From assembly GCA_964537925.1 (NCBI GenBank), contig CAZICV010000002.1:364879-428878 (forward strand): 64,000 bases of DNA. Reading direction: 5' to 3'. The translations under genes and the position numbers were made by a program. This DNA comes from SLDF01 sp964537925. Lineage in GTDB: Bacteria > Bacteroidota > Bacteroidia > Chitinophagales > Saprospiraceae. Positions 36,372 through 45,018 of this stretch are shown here, piece after piece. The notes beneath the pieces are model-generated. The model was not told the DNA's origin, made no database searches, and worked only from the letters and a program-made list of their open reading frames with translations. Each line of letters begins with the position of its first letter. Position 1 is the first letter of the stretch.

Positions 36372-36938
36372 ATGAAGATCAATAAAAAAGAACTTTCTTC
36401 GGAACAGATCAATGAACTCTTGTCCCTGCTGAAAGTGCGCTTCGAAAAGAATATGAATCGCCACAAGGGCATCCAGTGGGCCGATGTACAGGCAAGACTG
36501 GAAGCCAATACAGCTGCACTGTGGTCGCTGAACGAAATGGAAGTCACCGAAGGTGAACCTGATGTCATCGGTCATGATCAGCGGACCGGCGCATACATCT
36601 TCTGCGACTGTTCACCCGAGAGTCCTAAGGGCCGCAGGAGCATCTGTTACGATCCCGATGCGCTGGAATCGCGAAAAGAGCACAAACCCAAACACAGCGC
36701 CATCGGCATGGCGGACGAAATGGGTGTCAGGATCTTGTCGGAGGATGAATACCGGGCGCTTCAGCAGTTAGGCAGGTTCGACGCCAAGACTTCCAGCTGG
36801 ATAGAGACCCCGCCCGATATCCGCGAGCGCGGAGGCGCTCTCTTCTGCGACTGGCGCTACGGCCATGTATTCACTTATCACAATGGCGCAGAGTCCTACT
36901 ATGCTGCCAGGGGATTCCGTGGGTCTCTAAGGGTATGA
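36372..36938 (+). CDS. DUF4256 family protein
   Basis: 188 residues from ATG 36372; the longer frame from 36291 has no match to the family. Blocks such as R-F-E-K-N-M-N-R-H-K-G-I-Q-W, W-S-L-N-E-M-E-x-T-x-G-E-P-D-V-I and F-C-D-C-S-P-E-S-P fit DUF4256, a cytosolic family of unknown function. It may bind nucleic acid or a small molecule; nothing in the sequence decides. It stands alone between the DoxX operon and the convergent yjdM gene. Confidence 0.82.
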   Translation: MKINKKELSSEQINELLSLLKVRFEKNMNRHKGIQWADVQARLEANTAALWSLNEMEVTEGEPDVIGHDQRTGAYIFCDCSPESPKGRRSICYDPDALESRKEHKPKHSAIGMADEMGVRILSEDEYRALQQLGRFDAKTSSWIETPPDIRERGGALFCDWRYGHVFTYHNGAESYYAARGFRGSLRV

Positions 36939-36965
36939 CCATACCGCTCCCTGGGCTGAGTATTG

Positions 36966-37307
36966 TTATACCTTCCGTACAAACTCCGATTTCAGTGCCA
37001 TAGCGCCGAACCCCTCTATCTTGCAATTGATATTGTGATCGCCGTCCGTGAGGCGGATATTCTTGACCTTGGTAGCGGCTTTCAGCGGCTTGGGAGCGCC
37101 TTTGACAGGGAGATCTTTGATCAGGATCACGGTATCGCCGTTCTGCAGGATCTGCCCGTTGGCGTCCTTGACTATGAGTCCTTCTTCGGCGGCGCTTTCT
37201 GTGGCATTCCACTCGTGGCTGCATTCGGGACATGCATACAGGTCGTCACCGCTGGGATATGCGTAGGGAGAGTTGCACTGCGGGCAGGTTTTCAATTCGT
37301 CGCTCAT
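36966..37307 (-). CDS. yjdM: YjdM/PhnA zinc-ribbon protein
   Basis: 113 residues. The N-terminal zinc ribbon is C-P-Q-C (C8, C11) and C-P-E-C (C26, C29). The C-terminal SH3-like part has D-A-N-G-x-x-L-Q-N-G-D-T-V-I-L-I-K-D-L-x-V-K-G and ends K-S-E-F-V-R-K-V, almost the family consensus. Once named PhnA for phosphonate genes, its true role is unknown. Stand-alone, convergent with DUF4256. Confidence 0.93.
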   Translation of the reverse strand: MSDELKTCPQCNSPYAYPSGDDLYACPECSHEWNATESAAEEGLIVKDANGQILQNGDTVILIKDLPVKGAPKPLKAATKVKNIRLTDGDHNINCKIEGFGAMALKSEFVRKV

Positions 37308-37411
37308 GATTCATTTTTCGTGCGGCGAATCTACACATATTTACCACTAAATGATCGGAGTATTACTCTCTTCTTTGCCCGATGCTGAGTCTGGGAAAGT
37401 GCTGTGCTACT

Positions 37412-39001
37412 TTATCTCAATACACTCAGCAGGACTGTGTGCATGCCCTCTGGCCCCGCCAGGTGAATGATATAGAGTCCCGTCAGCAAGCCATTTGTAT
37501 CCAGTGTGTACCGGTCGCGTACGGGTATTCCGGGCCGGATTACAACCTGTCCGGACAAGTCGAATACAGTCAGCTCATAGTCCTGGTGGCCCGGGAGGCC
37601 GATCGTTACCTGGTCGGCAGCCGGGTTGGGATATAGTTGCGGTCGTTGCAGTGACGCAGTATCCCTGCCCGCTGAAGAGACCTGGGCGAGATTGACCATC
37701 GCCGTGAAGTACCGTACCTCTTCCCCGGAGATAAACGGGTCAGGGTGCGGGACTATGCCGGTCACCAGTATGCGGTCGTCGTCATAAGACAGTACATCGG
37801 TGAAGGATTCACTGCTCTGCCGCTCAGCAAAGTGGATATCCAGTGTCCCGGTGATGCTCAGCGCTGTGTCCAACAGGCTGATATAGAGATTGCCTTTCTC
37901 GGTATCGTCTTTGTAGCTGCTGTACAGGAGTACCATCTGCCCGTCGGGCCGGATATGCAGCTTCGCCTCCTCTCCTATGTTGAACTGGTCGTGTACGAGT
38001 GCAAACTCTCCTCTCTGTAACACACCGAATGCCGTATCCATCATGACCACTGCGACCGGGTGTACTGGGGAGCATTGCCCATGACAGAGATAGAGCCGGT
38101 CATTTGCTGTATTGTAAACCAGGTCCTGCAGATTGTACAGGCAGCCTTCCGGCAGCTCGAATACTGACTGGCCGAGCACGCCGCCTGTCGCTGCGTCTAT
38201 GCGGAGCATGTTCAGGATATCCCGGGGTTTTCCGTCTACCCAGGCCCGCTCGTGGGCGGTGATGTATACATGCCCGTTGTTATCGCTGGCGATCTTGTAC
38301 CGAAGTGGTATGCCATGCCCGGTCCTGATATCACGCTCCCAGGCGACCGTCCCGGTGAGCGGCGAGATGCAGCGTATGATCTGTGCCGAATCATACCCGT
38401 ACTGGAACCCAAACACGATGCGGTTTTCGCTGAGCAATTGGTGGTCTTCTCCGTATGCGAGCGGAACAGATCCCCTATGGACCTGGCTGAGCACTCCGCT
38501 GTCCGGGTCGATGCTGAAGAGATAATGTTCCCTGTTGCCGAAGAAGCTCACGAATAAGCGGTTGCCCAGCTCAAACAGTGAGAGGAGCTGTACGAAAGGC
38601 ACGGCTTCGGAAAACTGCAGGTAGACTTTCCGTACAATATTCAGATCAGCATCGGTCAGCAACAGGCGGAAGAACTTCTCCGTACCGCCCCTGAGATGGT
38701 GATATACAATAGCCAGGCCGCCGTTTTCCATACGGATCAGCCTGGTAAAATCACCGCAAAATTCTTCCGTACTGAGGGTCGCAGAAATAGTACCGTCGGC
38801 CTCTGCCTGGTAGAGATAGAGTGTATCCCGCTCGACCACGGTAGTCGTGATACGGCCGCCCGGAGCTGCTACGCTGGTGGGCGCAATCCCGCTCTGGGCT
38901 GCCCTGGAGTGGATATCGAACAGCCGGGACCATTCCAGGCGCTGTGCCGTCGCCTGCAGTGTCAGCAGAGCCGTCAGGCAGAGGAGGTAGATATGTTTCA
39001 T
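37412..39001 (-). CDS. Secreted beta-propeller-like protein with T9SS sorting domain
   Basis: 529 residues with a signal peptide (ending L-Q-A-T-A-Q). The body (25-440) is all-beta with repeated short strands and D-x-D/G turns (for example D-G-T-I-S-A, D-N-N-G-H-V-Y-I), suggesting a propeller of the PQQ/Kelch kind. The last 80 residues are a type A T9SS sorting domain (L-Y-P-N-P-A-A-D-Q-V, V-F-D-L-S-G-Q, L-L-T-G-L-Y-I-I). So it is exported to the cell surface or medium. No enzymatic motif is seen. Alone, with a 200-base upstream gap shared with the divergent SRPBCC gene. Confidence 0.8.
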   Translation of the reverse strand: MKHIYLLCLTALLTLQATAQRLEWSRLFDIHSRAAQSGIAPTSVAAPGGRITTTVVERDTLYLYQAEADGTISATLSTEEFCGDFTRLIRMENGGLAIVYHHLRGGTEKFFRLLLTDADLNIVRKVYLQFSEAVPFVQLLSLFELGNRLFVSFFGNREHYLFSIDPDSGVLSQVHRGSVPLAYGEDHQLLSENRIVFGFQYGYDSAQIIRCISPLTGTVAWERDIRTGHGIPLRYKIASDNNGHVYITAHERAWVDGKPRDILNMLRIDAATGGVLGQSVFELPEGCLYNLQDLVYNTANDRLYLCHGQCSPVHPVAVVMMDTAFGVLQRGEFALVHDQFNIGEEAKLHIRPDGQMVLLYSSYKDDTEKGNLYISLLDTALSITGTLDIHFAERQSSESFTDVLSYDDDRILVTGIVPHPDPFISGEEVRYFTAMVNLAQVSSAGRDTASLQRPQLYPNPAADQVTIGLPGHQDYELTVFDLSGQVVIRPGIPVRDRYTLDTNGLLTGLYIIHLAGPEGMHTVLLSVLR

Positions 39002-39208
39002 GCTGTTTACTTTGATGGCTCTTGCCGTGACCGCGACATAAAAACGGCTCCGTAGAGGAGTATCGCTATAGAGATGACGGTACTTTGGTATGAAACCGTT
39101 TGTTTGGTACTAAAGTATGACGATGATTTTTGCCGCCGGGTCTAGTTTTGAGCTTGCTGATCGGTCATGATCGCCTACGTAAAAATATAAACCGCCAATC
39201 AAGATACT

Positions 39209-40066
39209 ATGGACAAGCACACAGTCACAGGAAAGATCATTATCCGGGCGACACCGGCAGAAGTATGGGAGGCCCTCACCCGCCCGGACAAGATCGTACA
39301 GTACACGGGATCGGTGACAGAGACCATTTGGTCGGAGGGCTCGCCCATCACCTGGTCCGGTGAGATGCACGGCGCTCCCTATTGCAACAAAGGCCGTGTC
39401 CTGGAAGTCCGCCCGTACAACCTGCTGCGCTATACGTACTGGAGCGGTATGGGCGGCGATGCAGACAGTCCTGAAAACTACTCCGAGATCAGGTATACGC
39501 TCGACCCATCAGAAGACGGTGTAGAGCTGTCCTATACGCGCGAACACATCCCTACGGAGCTCGAGGCACAAATCTTCGCCGCGCATATCGACTCGATGCT
39601 GGATGCGATCAGGAAGGTCGCAGAGCAGGGACGGTCGCTGTGCATGGTGCGCAGGTTCGATGTCTCTCCTGAAGTCGTTTTTGATGCCTTCACTGTCCCG
39701 GAGTCTATGCGCGCCTGGTGGACGGAGGATACGGTCTTCGAGATAGACCTCCGCATAGGCGGCCGCTGGACTATCTCCCGCCCGGAGGAAGGCGTCATCT
39801 ATACCATGACAGGTGAATACCTGGAAGTAGACCGGCCTCACCGGCTGCAGCATACCATTTCGATGCCACAGTTCTCTCCCAACAGCGACCTGGTCACGAT
39901 CGATATTGCAGCCGACGGTGCAGGTGGCAGTACACTCACTTTTATACAGTCAGGCCCCGATATTGCCGCCGAACTGAGGGATCTGCCCGAAGGCTCCGTT
40001 TCAGAGAGCGAAAAGGGCTGGCAGCAGGGATTCGACCTGATAGCGACGGCCCGGGAGCAGCGATAG
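39209..40066 (+). CDS. Tandem AHSA1/SRPBCC two-domain protein
   Basis: 285 residues made of two START-like domains: residues 1-135 (A-T-P-A-E-V-W-E-A-L-T-R-P-D-K-I) and 140-285 (V-S-P-E-V-V-F-D-A-F-T-V-P-E-S-M-R-A-W-W). They are divergent copies of the same fold, not an exact duplication. Relatives bind small hydrophobic ligands. Unlike the ArsR-linked AHSA1 at 35391, it has no regulator next to it. Cytosolic. Confidence 0.86.
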   Translation: MDKHTVTGKIIIRATPAEVWEALTRPDKIVQYTGSVTETIWSEGSPITWSGEMHGAPYCNKGRVLEVRPYNLLRYTYWSGMGGDADSPENYSEIRYTLDPSEDGVELSYTREHIPTELEAQIFAAHIDSMLDAIRKVAEQGRSLCMVRRFDVSPEVVFDAFTVPESMRAWWTEDTVFEIDLRIGGRWTISRPEEGVIYTMTGEYLEVDRPHRLQHTISMPQFSPNSDLVTIDIAADGAGGSTLTFIQSGPDIAAELRDLPEGSVSESEKGWQQGFDLIATAREQR

Positions 40067-40407
40067 TCTGGCAGACCTGGTATGCTGCTCTAATGTGAGC
40101 ATCCATGTTATGAGGTGCGATCAAATAATACATGGCCCTGTATGAAGTGCGGATTATACCCGTGGAAGCTGGATTTGGATAATTGAAAATGGCCTCAAAC
40201 GCAATAGTCTTTGCAGATGCTTGAAAGTATGCTCTATATACGTTATTGATTGAGCTACAGATATCTTATTCTGGTAATAACTTAAAAACGGCAAAAAACG
40301 TAGAACTACGGTAATTGTCCCATTTGGGGATTATTATCACCCAAATGGGATAGAGCTGTCGATACATAATGCTATACTTGCTTAGTTTTCACGCATTAGT
40401 ATTAAGT
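40067..40407. other. 341-base AT-rich leader region of the C10 peptidase operon
   Basis: GC drops sharply after 40080. No gene. The main feature is the 11-base inverted repeat at 40318-40350 (separate entry). No good TAnnTTTG box is apparent. Confidence 0.5.
40318..40350. promoter_or_regulatory. 11-base perfect inverted repeat upstream of the C10 peptidase
   Basis: TCCCATTTGGG (40318-40328), 11-base spacer, CCCAAATGGGA (40340-40350), 58 bases before the ATG at 40408. No T-run follows, so an operator is more likely than a terminator. Confidence 0.55.
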
Positions 40408-41568
40408 ATGAGGAGAATAATACTTTTTGTTGCTAGTTTGCTCGTCCTAATATCATGTAATAAAGAATTTCCGGATAAACTGGGTAATGTGGTTGGCCTG
40501 GACGAAAAATATGCTGTGACTCGAGAGATAGCTTATAAAGTATCCCGAACTGTAGCTGTAGAATCTTCCCCACAGCATCTCAGGAGTACATTCGATACAT
40601 TAAACACCCTGACAGTCAAAGACTCCTTGAATCGAAATACGCTGTATATAGTTAACTACAGGTATGGAACCGATTCGGCCGCAGTGATTGTGTCAGGTGA
40701 TATGAGAATGGATCCTGTATTGGCTGAGATCCCTCATGTATTTAAGACCACAGATACGTTGCCGTTTGGTTTGGCGGAGTGGATATCTTGTATGGTGGAT
40801 GTAATCAGTGATCTGAGGACGATTACCGATACATTTGATGTCAATGTCGGAGCAAGATGGACGGGATATATCAACCCAGGTGTCCCTAACTGTGGAGCTA
40901 TGTCTGTTACGGATGAACTAGGCCCTTTAATGACGACGAGATGGGGGCAGTCATGTTTATTTTTCAATACGTATGCCCCGGATGCGAATTGTAGCGGCAA
41001 CACTGTTGACTGTGAGGACAAAGTACCTATCGGCTGCTATGCGGTCGCTATAGGGCAGGTTATGAGATACCACGAATATCCTGCCTCTTACGATGGATAT
41101 TCGTTTGACTACCTCACTATGCCCAATACCAACGGCAATGAAAACGTTGGCCGGTTACTTTTCGAGATTGCCCAGGAAGCCCGTACGAATTGGGGGTGTG
41201 ACGGTTCAGGCGCAACAGACAACAACGCTGTAAAGACATTTAAGAATTTTGGGTATAATAATAGCGTGAAAGTTGATGCATATGATGGAAATATTGCATT
41301 TTTAAAGAATAAACTACAGGATGGGCCGGTGATTCTCGGAGGATACCGTACGTCTTATATGTTCGGGATTTTTTATGGTAATGGGCATGCATGGGTATGC
41401 GACGGATATGTACAAAAGGAAAATACATGCAATGATGGTAGAATAGGATTCCATATGAACTGGGGTTGGCGAGGTGCATATAATGGATTATATCACTTTG
41501 GTTTTTACGATCCCGGAACAAGGAGCTACAATATTCGTCCTTCCATGATTTTTAATATCAAACCTTGA
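40408..41568 (+). CDS. C10-family (streptopain-like) cysteine peptidase lipoprotein
   Basis: 386 residues from ATG 40408, which starts a lipoprotein signal ending L-V-L-I-S-C (Cys 17). Residues 20-150 form a prodomain. The mature peptidase has the substrate-side T-R-W-G-Q at 177-181, nucleophile C210 in I-G-C-Y-A-V-A-I-G-Q-V-M-R-Y-H, catalytic H327 in G-N-G-H-A-W-V-C-D-G-Y, and N-W-G-W at 351-354, all as in SpeB, interpain and the Bacteroides Bfp enzymes. It would be activated by removal of the prodomain. The gene is AT-richer than its surroundings. Followed after 3 bases by a small lipoprotein gene. Confidence 0.9.
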   Translation: MRRIILFVASLLVLISCNKEFPDKLGNVVGLDEKYAVTREIAYKVSRTVAVESSPQHLRSTFDTLNTLTVKDSLNRNTLYIVNYRYGTDSAAVIVSGDMRMDPVLAEIPHVFKTTDTLPFGLAEWISCMVDVISDLRTITDTFDVNVGARWTGYINPGVPNCGAMSVTDELGPLMTTRWGQSCLFFNTYAPDANCSGNTVDCEDKVPIGCYAVAIGQVMRYHEYPASYDGYSFDYLTMPNTNGNENVGRLLFEIAQEARTNWGCDGSGATDNNAVKTFKNFGYNNSVKVDAYDGNIAFLKNKLQDGPVILGGYRTSYMFGIFYGNGHAWVCDGYVQKENTCNDGRIGFHMNWGWRGAYNGLYHFGFYDPGTRSYNIRPSMIFNIKP

Positions 41569-41571
41569 GAT

Positions 41572-42051
41572 ATGCAGCATATATTACCTTTATTATTCAT
41601 CCTGGCAGCTGGTTTATTCATGACCGGCTGTGAACGGGAGAAATGCGACTCGGGTCTGTCGATTGCTCCATTGGTCTTTTCAGATAGCAATTACAAATCG
41701 GTAATGACGGATGAGATCAAGAACGGGTTGACTGTACAGCTCTTGAAGAACGGAACTGTCGCAGGAGAGAATCTTCAGCCACAATGGTCGGATTTTCACG
41801 ATACACAGACGGGCGAAAAAGTCATCATACTGGATCTGGATGAGTATGGATGGCGTAGCGCCGACTACGATGAGCAGTACTATTTGCTCAACTGGAGTGA
41901 TGGTAGTAAGGATACGTTGTTTATCGATGTGCGGGAGAAAAATACCCGCTGCCTGGCTTTTGAGTATGTATCCGGTACCATCAACGGAGAACAACTGCGG
42001 TCTCACCCGGTGTACACCAATTGCCAGTACGTGAACAAGAAGTTCCAATAA
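41572..42051 (+). CDS. Small lipoprotein coupled to the C10 peptidase, possible inhibitor
   Basis: 159 residues. Lipobox F-M-T-G-C at about 16-20. The remainder is a compact all-beta domain (Q-P-Q-W-S-D-F, V-I-I-L-D-L-D-E-Y-G-W-R, Y-Y-L-L-N-W-S-D-G-S) with four Cys that could form disulfides. It begins 3 bases after the C10 stop, so the two are co-translated. C10 peptidase genes in Bacteroidota and streptopain in streptococci are followed by small inhibitor genes; the position and size fit that role, but no sequence match supports it. Confidence 0.68.
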   Translation: MQHILPLLFILAAGLFMTGCEREKCDSGLSIAPLVFSDSNYKSVMTDEIKNGLTVQLLKNGTVAGENLQPQWSDFHDTQTGEKVIILDLDEYGWRSADYDEQYYLLNWSDGSKDTLFIDVREKNTRCLAFEYVSGTINGEQLRSHPVYTNCQYVNKKFQ

Positions 42052-42090
42052 TATGTCTGCAATAACTGGCTTGTATTCGAGTTGCCTCTT

Positions 42091-42118
42091 AGTTTAGACA
42101 ATAGGTGTAAACTAAACT
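42091..42118. promoter_or_regulatory. Inverted repeat AGTTTAG/CTAAACT upstream of the AraC gene
   Basis: AGTTTAG at 42091-42097 and CTAAACT at 42112-42118, 14 bases between, 46 bases before the AraC-family ATG. A candidate operator or promoter-overlapping site. Confidence 0.35.
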
Positions 42119-42164
42119 CGCCTTCGCCAAACGAAACTGTCCCCGCCTGCGTGCTTGTACATAG

Positions 42165-43001
42165 ATGCCGGCCACCTACCCTACTTACACATATTCTGCA
42201 GAGGACGCCAGGAACCAGATCGCCCGCTTTGTGCGGCTCGACAATCCCGGCGGTTACCCGTTTGACAATTTCCATGCGCATGCCTACAACGAGATACTGG
42301 TCTTCATCAAAGGCGGCGGTACGCATAATATCAACCTGAAAAACCACCCGATACACAACAACTCCCTCCACCTGCTGGCGGCCAACGATCTGCATTGGGT
42401 AGAGCGCAGCATGCAATCCAGTGGGTTTGCGATCGTGTACAAAGAGCAGTTCCTGCACAAGCTGCAGCTGATGAACGACGATATCGACTTCTTCGGCGCC
42501 TTTAGTTCTTCGCGTGTCATTGACCTGGACGAGGATGAGGCGTATAGTTTTCGCTTCCTGTTCGGAGAACTGCTGGCCAGCCATCATGAAGCTGTTTACA
42601 TGCTACACCTGATCGGCGCATTTCTCACCAGGATCGCGCTGCTCGACAGGTCGCACCAGGAGGTTTCGCTGGCCGGAAGGATCTACGATCCACTGGTGGC
42701 GGAGGTGGTCATGCTGATCGAAAAAAACTACAAACGGCATCTCTCAGCAGGCGAAGTCGCCGCCATACTCCACATCGAGCCGCGTACACTGCGAAACCGC
42801 CTCAGCAGAGCAGCAGGTACTTCGCTACATCAGCTACAGCAGGATCGCCTGCTCAAGGAGGCAAAACGAATGTTGTGCATATCCGGGATGAATATCAACG
42901 AGATTGCCTCCGAGCTGGGGTTCAAAGCCACCGCCCACTTTACCAACTGGTTTCGCAAGCTGACCGGCTGTCCGCCATCCGGCTACAAGTACGAAGGCTG
43001 A
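42165..43001 (+). CDS. AraC-family transcriptional regulator
   Basis: 278 residues. N-terminal cupin-like ligand domain (about 25-140; H-A-H-A-Y-N-E-I-L-V-F-I-K-G-G at 38-52, H-W-V-E near 77). Two helix-turn-helix motifs fill about 180-278 (L-S-A-G-E-V-A-A-I-L-H-I, then M-N-I-N-E-I-A-S-E-L-G-F-K-A-T-A-H-F-T-N-W-F-R-K), the second being the AraC signature. The ligand is unknown. It may be autoregulated through the repeat upstream. The nearby minus-strand T9SS genes are possible targets by proximity only. Confidence 0.92.
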   Translation: MPATYPTYTYSAEDARNQIARFVRLDNPGGYPFDNFHAHAYNEILVFIKGGGTHNINLKNHPIHNNSLHLLAANDLHWVERSMQSSGFAIVYKEQFLHKLQLMNDDIDFFGAFSSSRVIDLDEDEAYSFRFLFGELLASHHEAVYMLHLIGAFLTRIALLDRSHQEVSLAGRIYDPLVAEVVMLIEKNYKRHLSAGEVAAILHIEPRTLRNRLSRAAGTSLHQLQQDRLLKEAKRMLCISGMNINEIASELGFKATAHFTNWFRKLTGCPPSGYKYEG

Positions 43002-43015
43002 CAACCGACCAAACG

Positions 43016-43043
43016 AAAAAGAGCCGTACGGAAAGTACGGCTC
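43016..43043 (-). terminator. Terminator of the minus-strand T9SS operon
   Basis: Perfect 9-bp stem GAGCCGTAC/GTACGGCTC with a 5-base loop; reading the minus strand it is followed by TTTTT. It lies 72 bases past the stop of the T9SS gene ending at 43115 and may also stop AraC transcription from the other side. Confidence 0.75.
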
Positions 43044-43114
43044 CCGAAAGATTGAAAACAACCAGGTGCTTTTGTAAGAATGAAAACCGGCGAGGGCCGG
43101 TACAAACGAGGCTT

Positions 43115-44071
43115 TTAATGCTGCACAACTACCCGCTCCACCATACGCCCTTCTGCAGCATTGATCGCGACGAAGTATAGCCCTGGTGACAGACCTGCCA
43201 GGTCCAGTGCAGTATCACTGGCCGGATAGATCCTCACAACCCTGCCGGATATGTCCGTGAGCCGTATATCGTATACCTCTACCTGCCGCTCGTATTCCAG
43301 TCGGAGCATTTCGCCGGCCGGGTTGGGGTATAACCTGACATAGCCGCTGAGCAGTGGCTGTGCGATAGAGGTCGTACGCGGTTCGTAATGCAGCTCCAGG
43401 TCGTCGAGGTACAGGTAGTGATCGTTGACACAGGTGGTCATACCGGCGCCTCCCGATGTAAACCATATGCTGACGGCATCCGGTTTTGCCGCAGGGTCGG
43501 GGTAAGATACCGGCAGATAAAACTCCGTGTAGTCATCGATAAGCGCGAAAGAAAGCGTGTCGGTAGTGAGCGGCACCAACTGCCTGGATGCGCTGTCCCT
43601 TCTGTAGGTGACGATGGTCAGAGACGTGAATTTGTACTGCTGGTTGGCGGAGGACGAAACATCCATGAGGTACTTGTAAAAGCCGGATATACCATACAGT
43701 TTCTGCGGTAGTTCGACTTTACAGGTGTCGAAGAGTATATTCTCACAGTCCCCCAGGGTAAGGACTGCGTCGGCCCCGTTGTACCAGGTATGGATGACAG
43801 CAGCATACCGGCCGGAATACGGGTCGTTGACCCGGAAAGTACCGAATATAGTACTGGACCAGCCGGGGATAATGCCTGTCTCGGACAAAAAACCGGCCCG
43901 GCCGACACTGTCTCCCATCAGGTGAAGACTGCAGGAATCAATAAAATGACTTTCATCATACAGGTAGCTCGTCACGGACGGGTGCCAGTCCTCGAATCCG
44001 AGGTTATGATCTTGTGCATTTGACAGGTAGCCGACCAGTAAAAGGGCTATCATGAATAAAGTTTTCATCAC
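43115..44071 (-). CDS. Secreted T9SS cargo protein, paralogue A
   Basis: 318 residues. Signal peptide ends Y-L-S-N-A-Q. The body (20-240) begins N-L-G-F-E-D-W-H-P-S-V, holds S-G-R-Y-A-A-V-I-H-T-W-Y-N-G and L-Y-L-D-D-L-E-L-H-Y-E-P-R; this is a PCMD/carbohydrate-binding-like jelly-roll pattern, inferred only. The C-terminal 80 residues are a T9SS type A domain (L-Y-P-N-P-A-G-E-M-L, L-T-D-I-S-G-R-V, L-S-P-G-L-Y-F-V). It is clearly paralogous over its whole length to 47292-48245. It is the second gene after 44132-44779, 60 bases apart. Confidence 0.82.
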   Translation of the reverse strand: MMKTLFMIALLLVGYLSNAQDHNLGFEDWHPSVTSYLYDESHFIDSCSLHLMGDSVGRAGFLSETGIIPGWSSTIFGTFRVNDPYSGRYAAVIHTWYNGADAVLTLGDCENILFDTCKVELPQKLYGISGFYKYLMDVSSSANQQYKFTSLTIVTYRRDSASRQLVPLTTDTLSFALIDDYTEFYLPVSYPDPAAKPDAVSIWFTSGGAGMTTCVNDHYLYLDDLELHYEPRTTSIAQPLLSGYVRLYPNPAGEMLRLEYERQVEVYDIRLTDISGRVVRIYPASDTALDLAGLSPGLYFVAINAAEGRMVERVVVQH

Positions 44072-44131
44072 TCAGCTTTTGTAATAGTGAAATATCGTAT
44101 ACGTATCATTGGTATACATGTGGTATGGCAT

Positions 44132-44779
44132 TCAATCTTTTCGAAGCCGTCGGGCGATATATCGACCGGACAGACTATCCCTGATCCCCACGATATACAG
44201 GCCGGCCGGAAAACCGGAAAGGTCCAGCACGAAACTGCCCGAGATGCGGGCGCTGCGCAGCAGTAGTACGCCCCGAAGGTCGTAGAGCTCCACTTCATAA
44301 CTCATCGGGCCTTCTCTCGATATGGTCACCGCCTGGTCTGCGACGGGATTGGGATACAGGGTAAAACCATCGGAGTAGGCTGTCTCCCCTGAAGCGGATG
44401 CCACAGATCGGATCGGGATATCGTCGCACTGGTAGTTCAGCATGACCCTTAGCTCCTCCGAAGAAGGCAGTACTGTTGTATAGGACTGGATAAGGTAGAC
44501 GGCTTCTCCCCCGTTGACTGGCGTCACCAGGCAGTAGCACCTGGAAGCGCCGAGCGTATCCCCCAGGCTGTTGACAAGGACCAGCTCGCAATACACGGGA
44601 CCGTCGATACCGCTGGAACAGTCGGTACAACTATTGCTCAGCGTGATCTCCATCATGCCGGGTTCGGCGTTGCTCAGGGTGATATGTTCCGCCACCAGGT
44701 GGCGGCAGTCCGGGGGATCTGCCTGAGCTTTCAGGATCGTACAGGACAAGACGGCGAAAAAACAGTAGAAGAGTTTCAT
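44132..44779 (-). CDS. Secreted Cys-rich T9SS cargo protein
   Basis: 215 residues from ATG 44779, whose first residues form a signal peptide (L-F-Y-C-F-F-A-V-L-S ... L-K-A-Q). The mature N-terminal domain has several Cys (D-C-R-H, S-C-T-D-C-S, R-C-Y-C, Y-Q-C-D-D) likely paired. A T9SS type A domain closes it (L-Y-P-N-P-V-A-D-Q, L-Y-D-L-R-G-V, F-P-A-G-L-Y-I-V). The function is unknown. It leads a two-gene unit with paralogue A. The paired 17-mers at 44871-44908 are upstream. Confidence 0.8.
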   Translation of the reverse strand: MKLFYCFFAVLSCTILKAQADPPDCRHLVAEHITLSNAEPGMMEITLSNSCTDCSSGIDGPVYCELVLVNSLGDTLGASRCYCLVTPVNGGEAVYLIQSYTTVLPSSEELRVMLNYQCDDIPIRSVASASGETAYSDGFTLYPNPVADQAVTISREGPMSYEVELYDLRGVLLLRSARISGSFVLDLSGFPAGLYIVGIRDSLSGRYIARRLRKD

Positions 44780-44870
44780 AGTATAAAACAGGTTTACAAC
44801 CAGACATGACCAGACCGGGCTTTGACCAATGGTCCTGGTACAAAATTCAGCAATAGAAGCCAACCGATGT

Positions 44871-44908
44871 TTGTAAAATCGGGAAGATGAGTTGCGAGAT
44901 CGGGAAAA
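44871..44908 (-). promoter_or_regulatory. Pair of 17-bp direct repeats at 21-bp spacing (copy 1)
   Basis: TTGTAAAATCGGGAAGA (44871-44887) and TTGCGAGATCGGGAAAA (44892-44908) as read on the plus strand; they precede the minus-strand T9SS gene at 44779 by about 90-130 bases. The same pair, with the same 21-bp phase, precedes the T9SS gene at 48245. Confidence 0.65.
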
Positions 44909-44978
44909 TCTCCCCGGCTGCCGCTGCTCCCGGCCTAAGACAGGCTATTTCACTGGCAACAATTTGTATTTTAATTTG

Positions 44979-44998
44979 TCTACCTGCTAATAGGTAGA
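44979..44998 (+). promoter_or_regulatory. TetR-type operator TCTACCT-N6-AGGTAGA
   Basis: Seven-base perfect inverted repeat with a 6-base centre, 20 bases before the TetR ATG at 45019. The overall size (20 bp) is usual for a TetR dimer site, pointing to autorepression. Confidence 0.7.
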
Positions 44999-45018
44999 TA
45001 GATTTGCGAAAAACAAGC

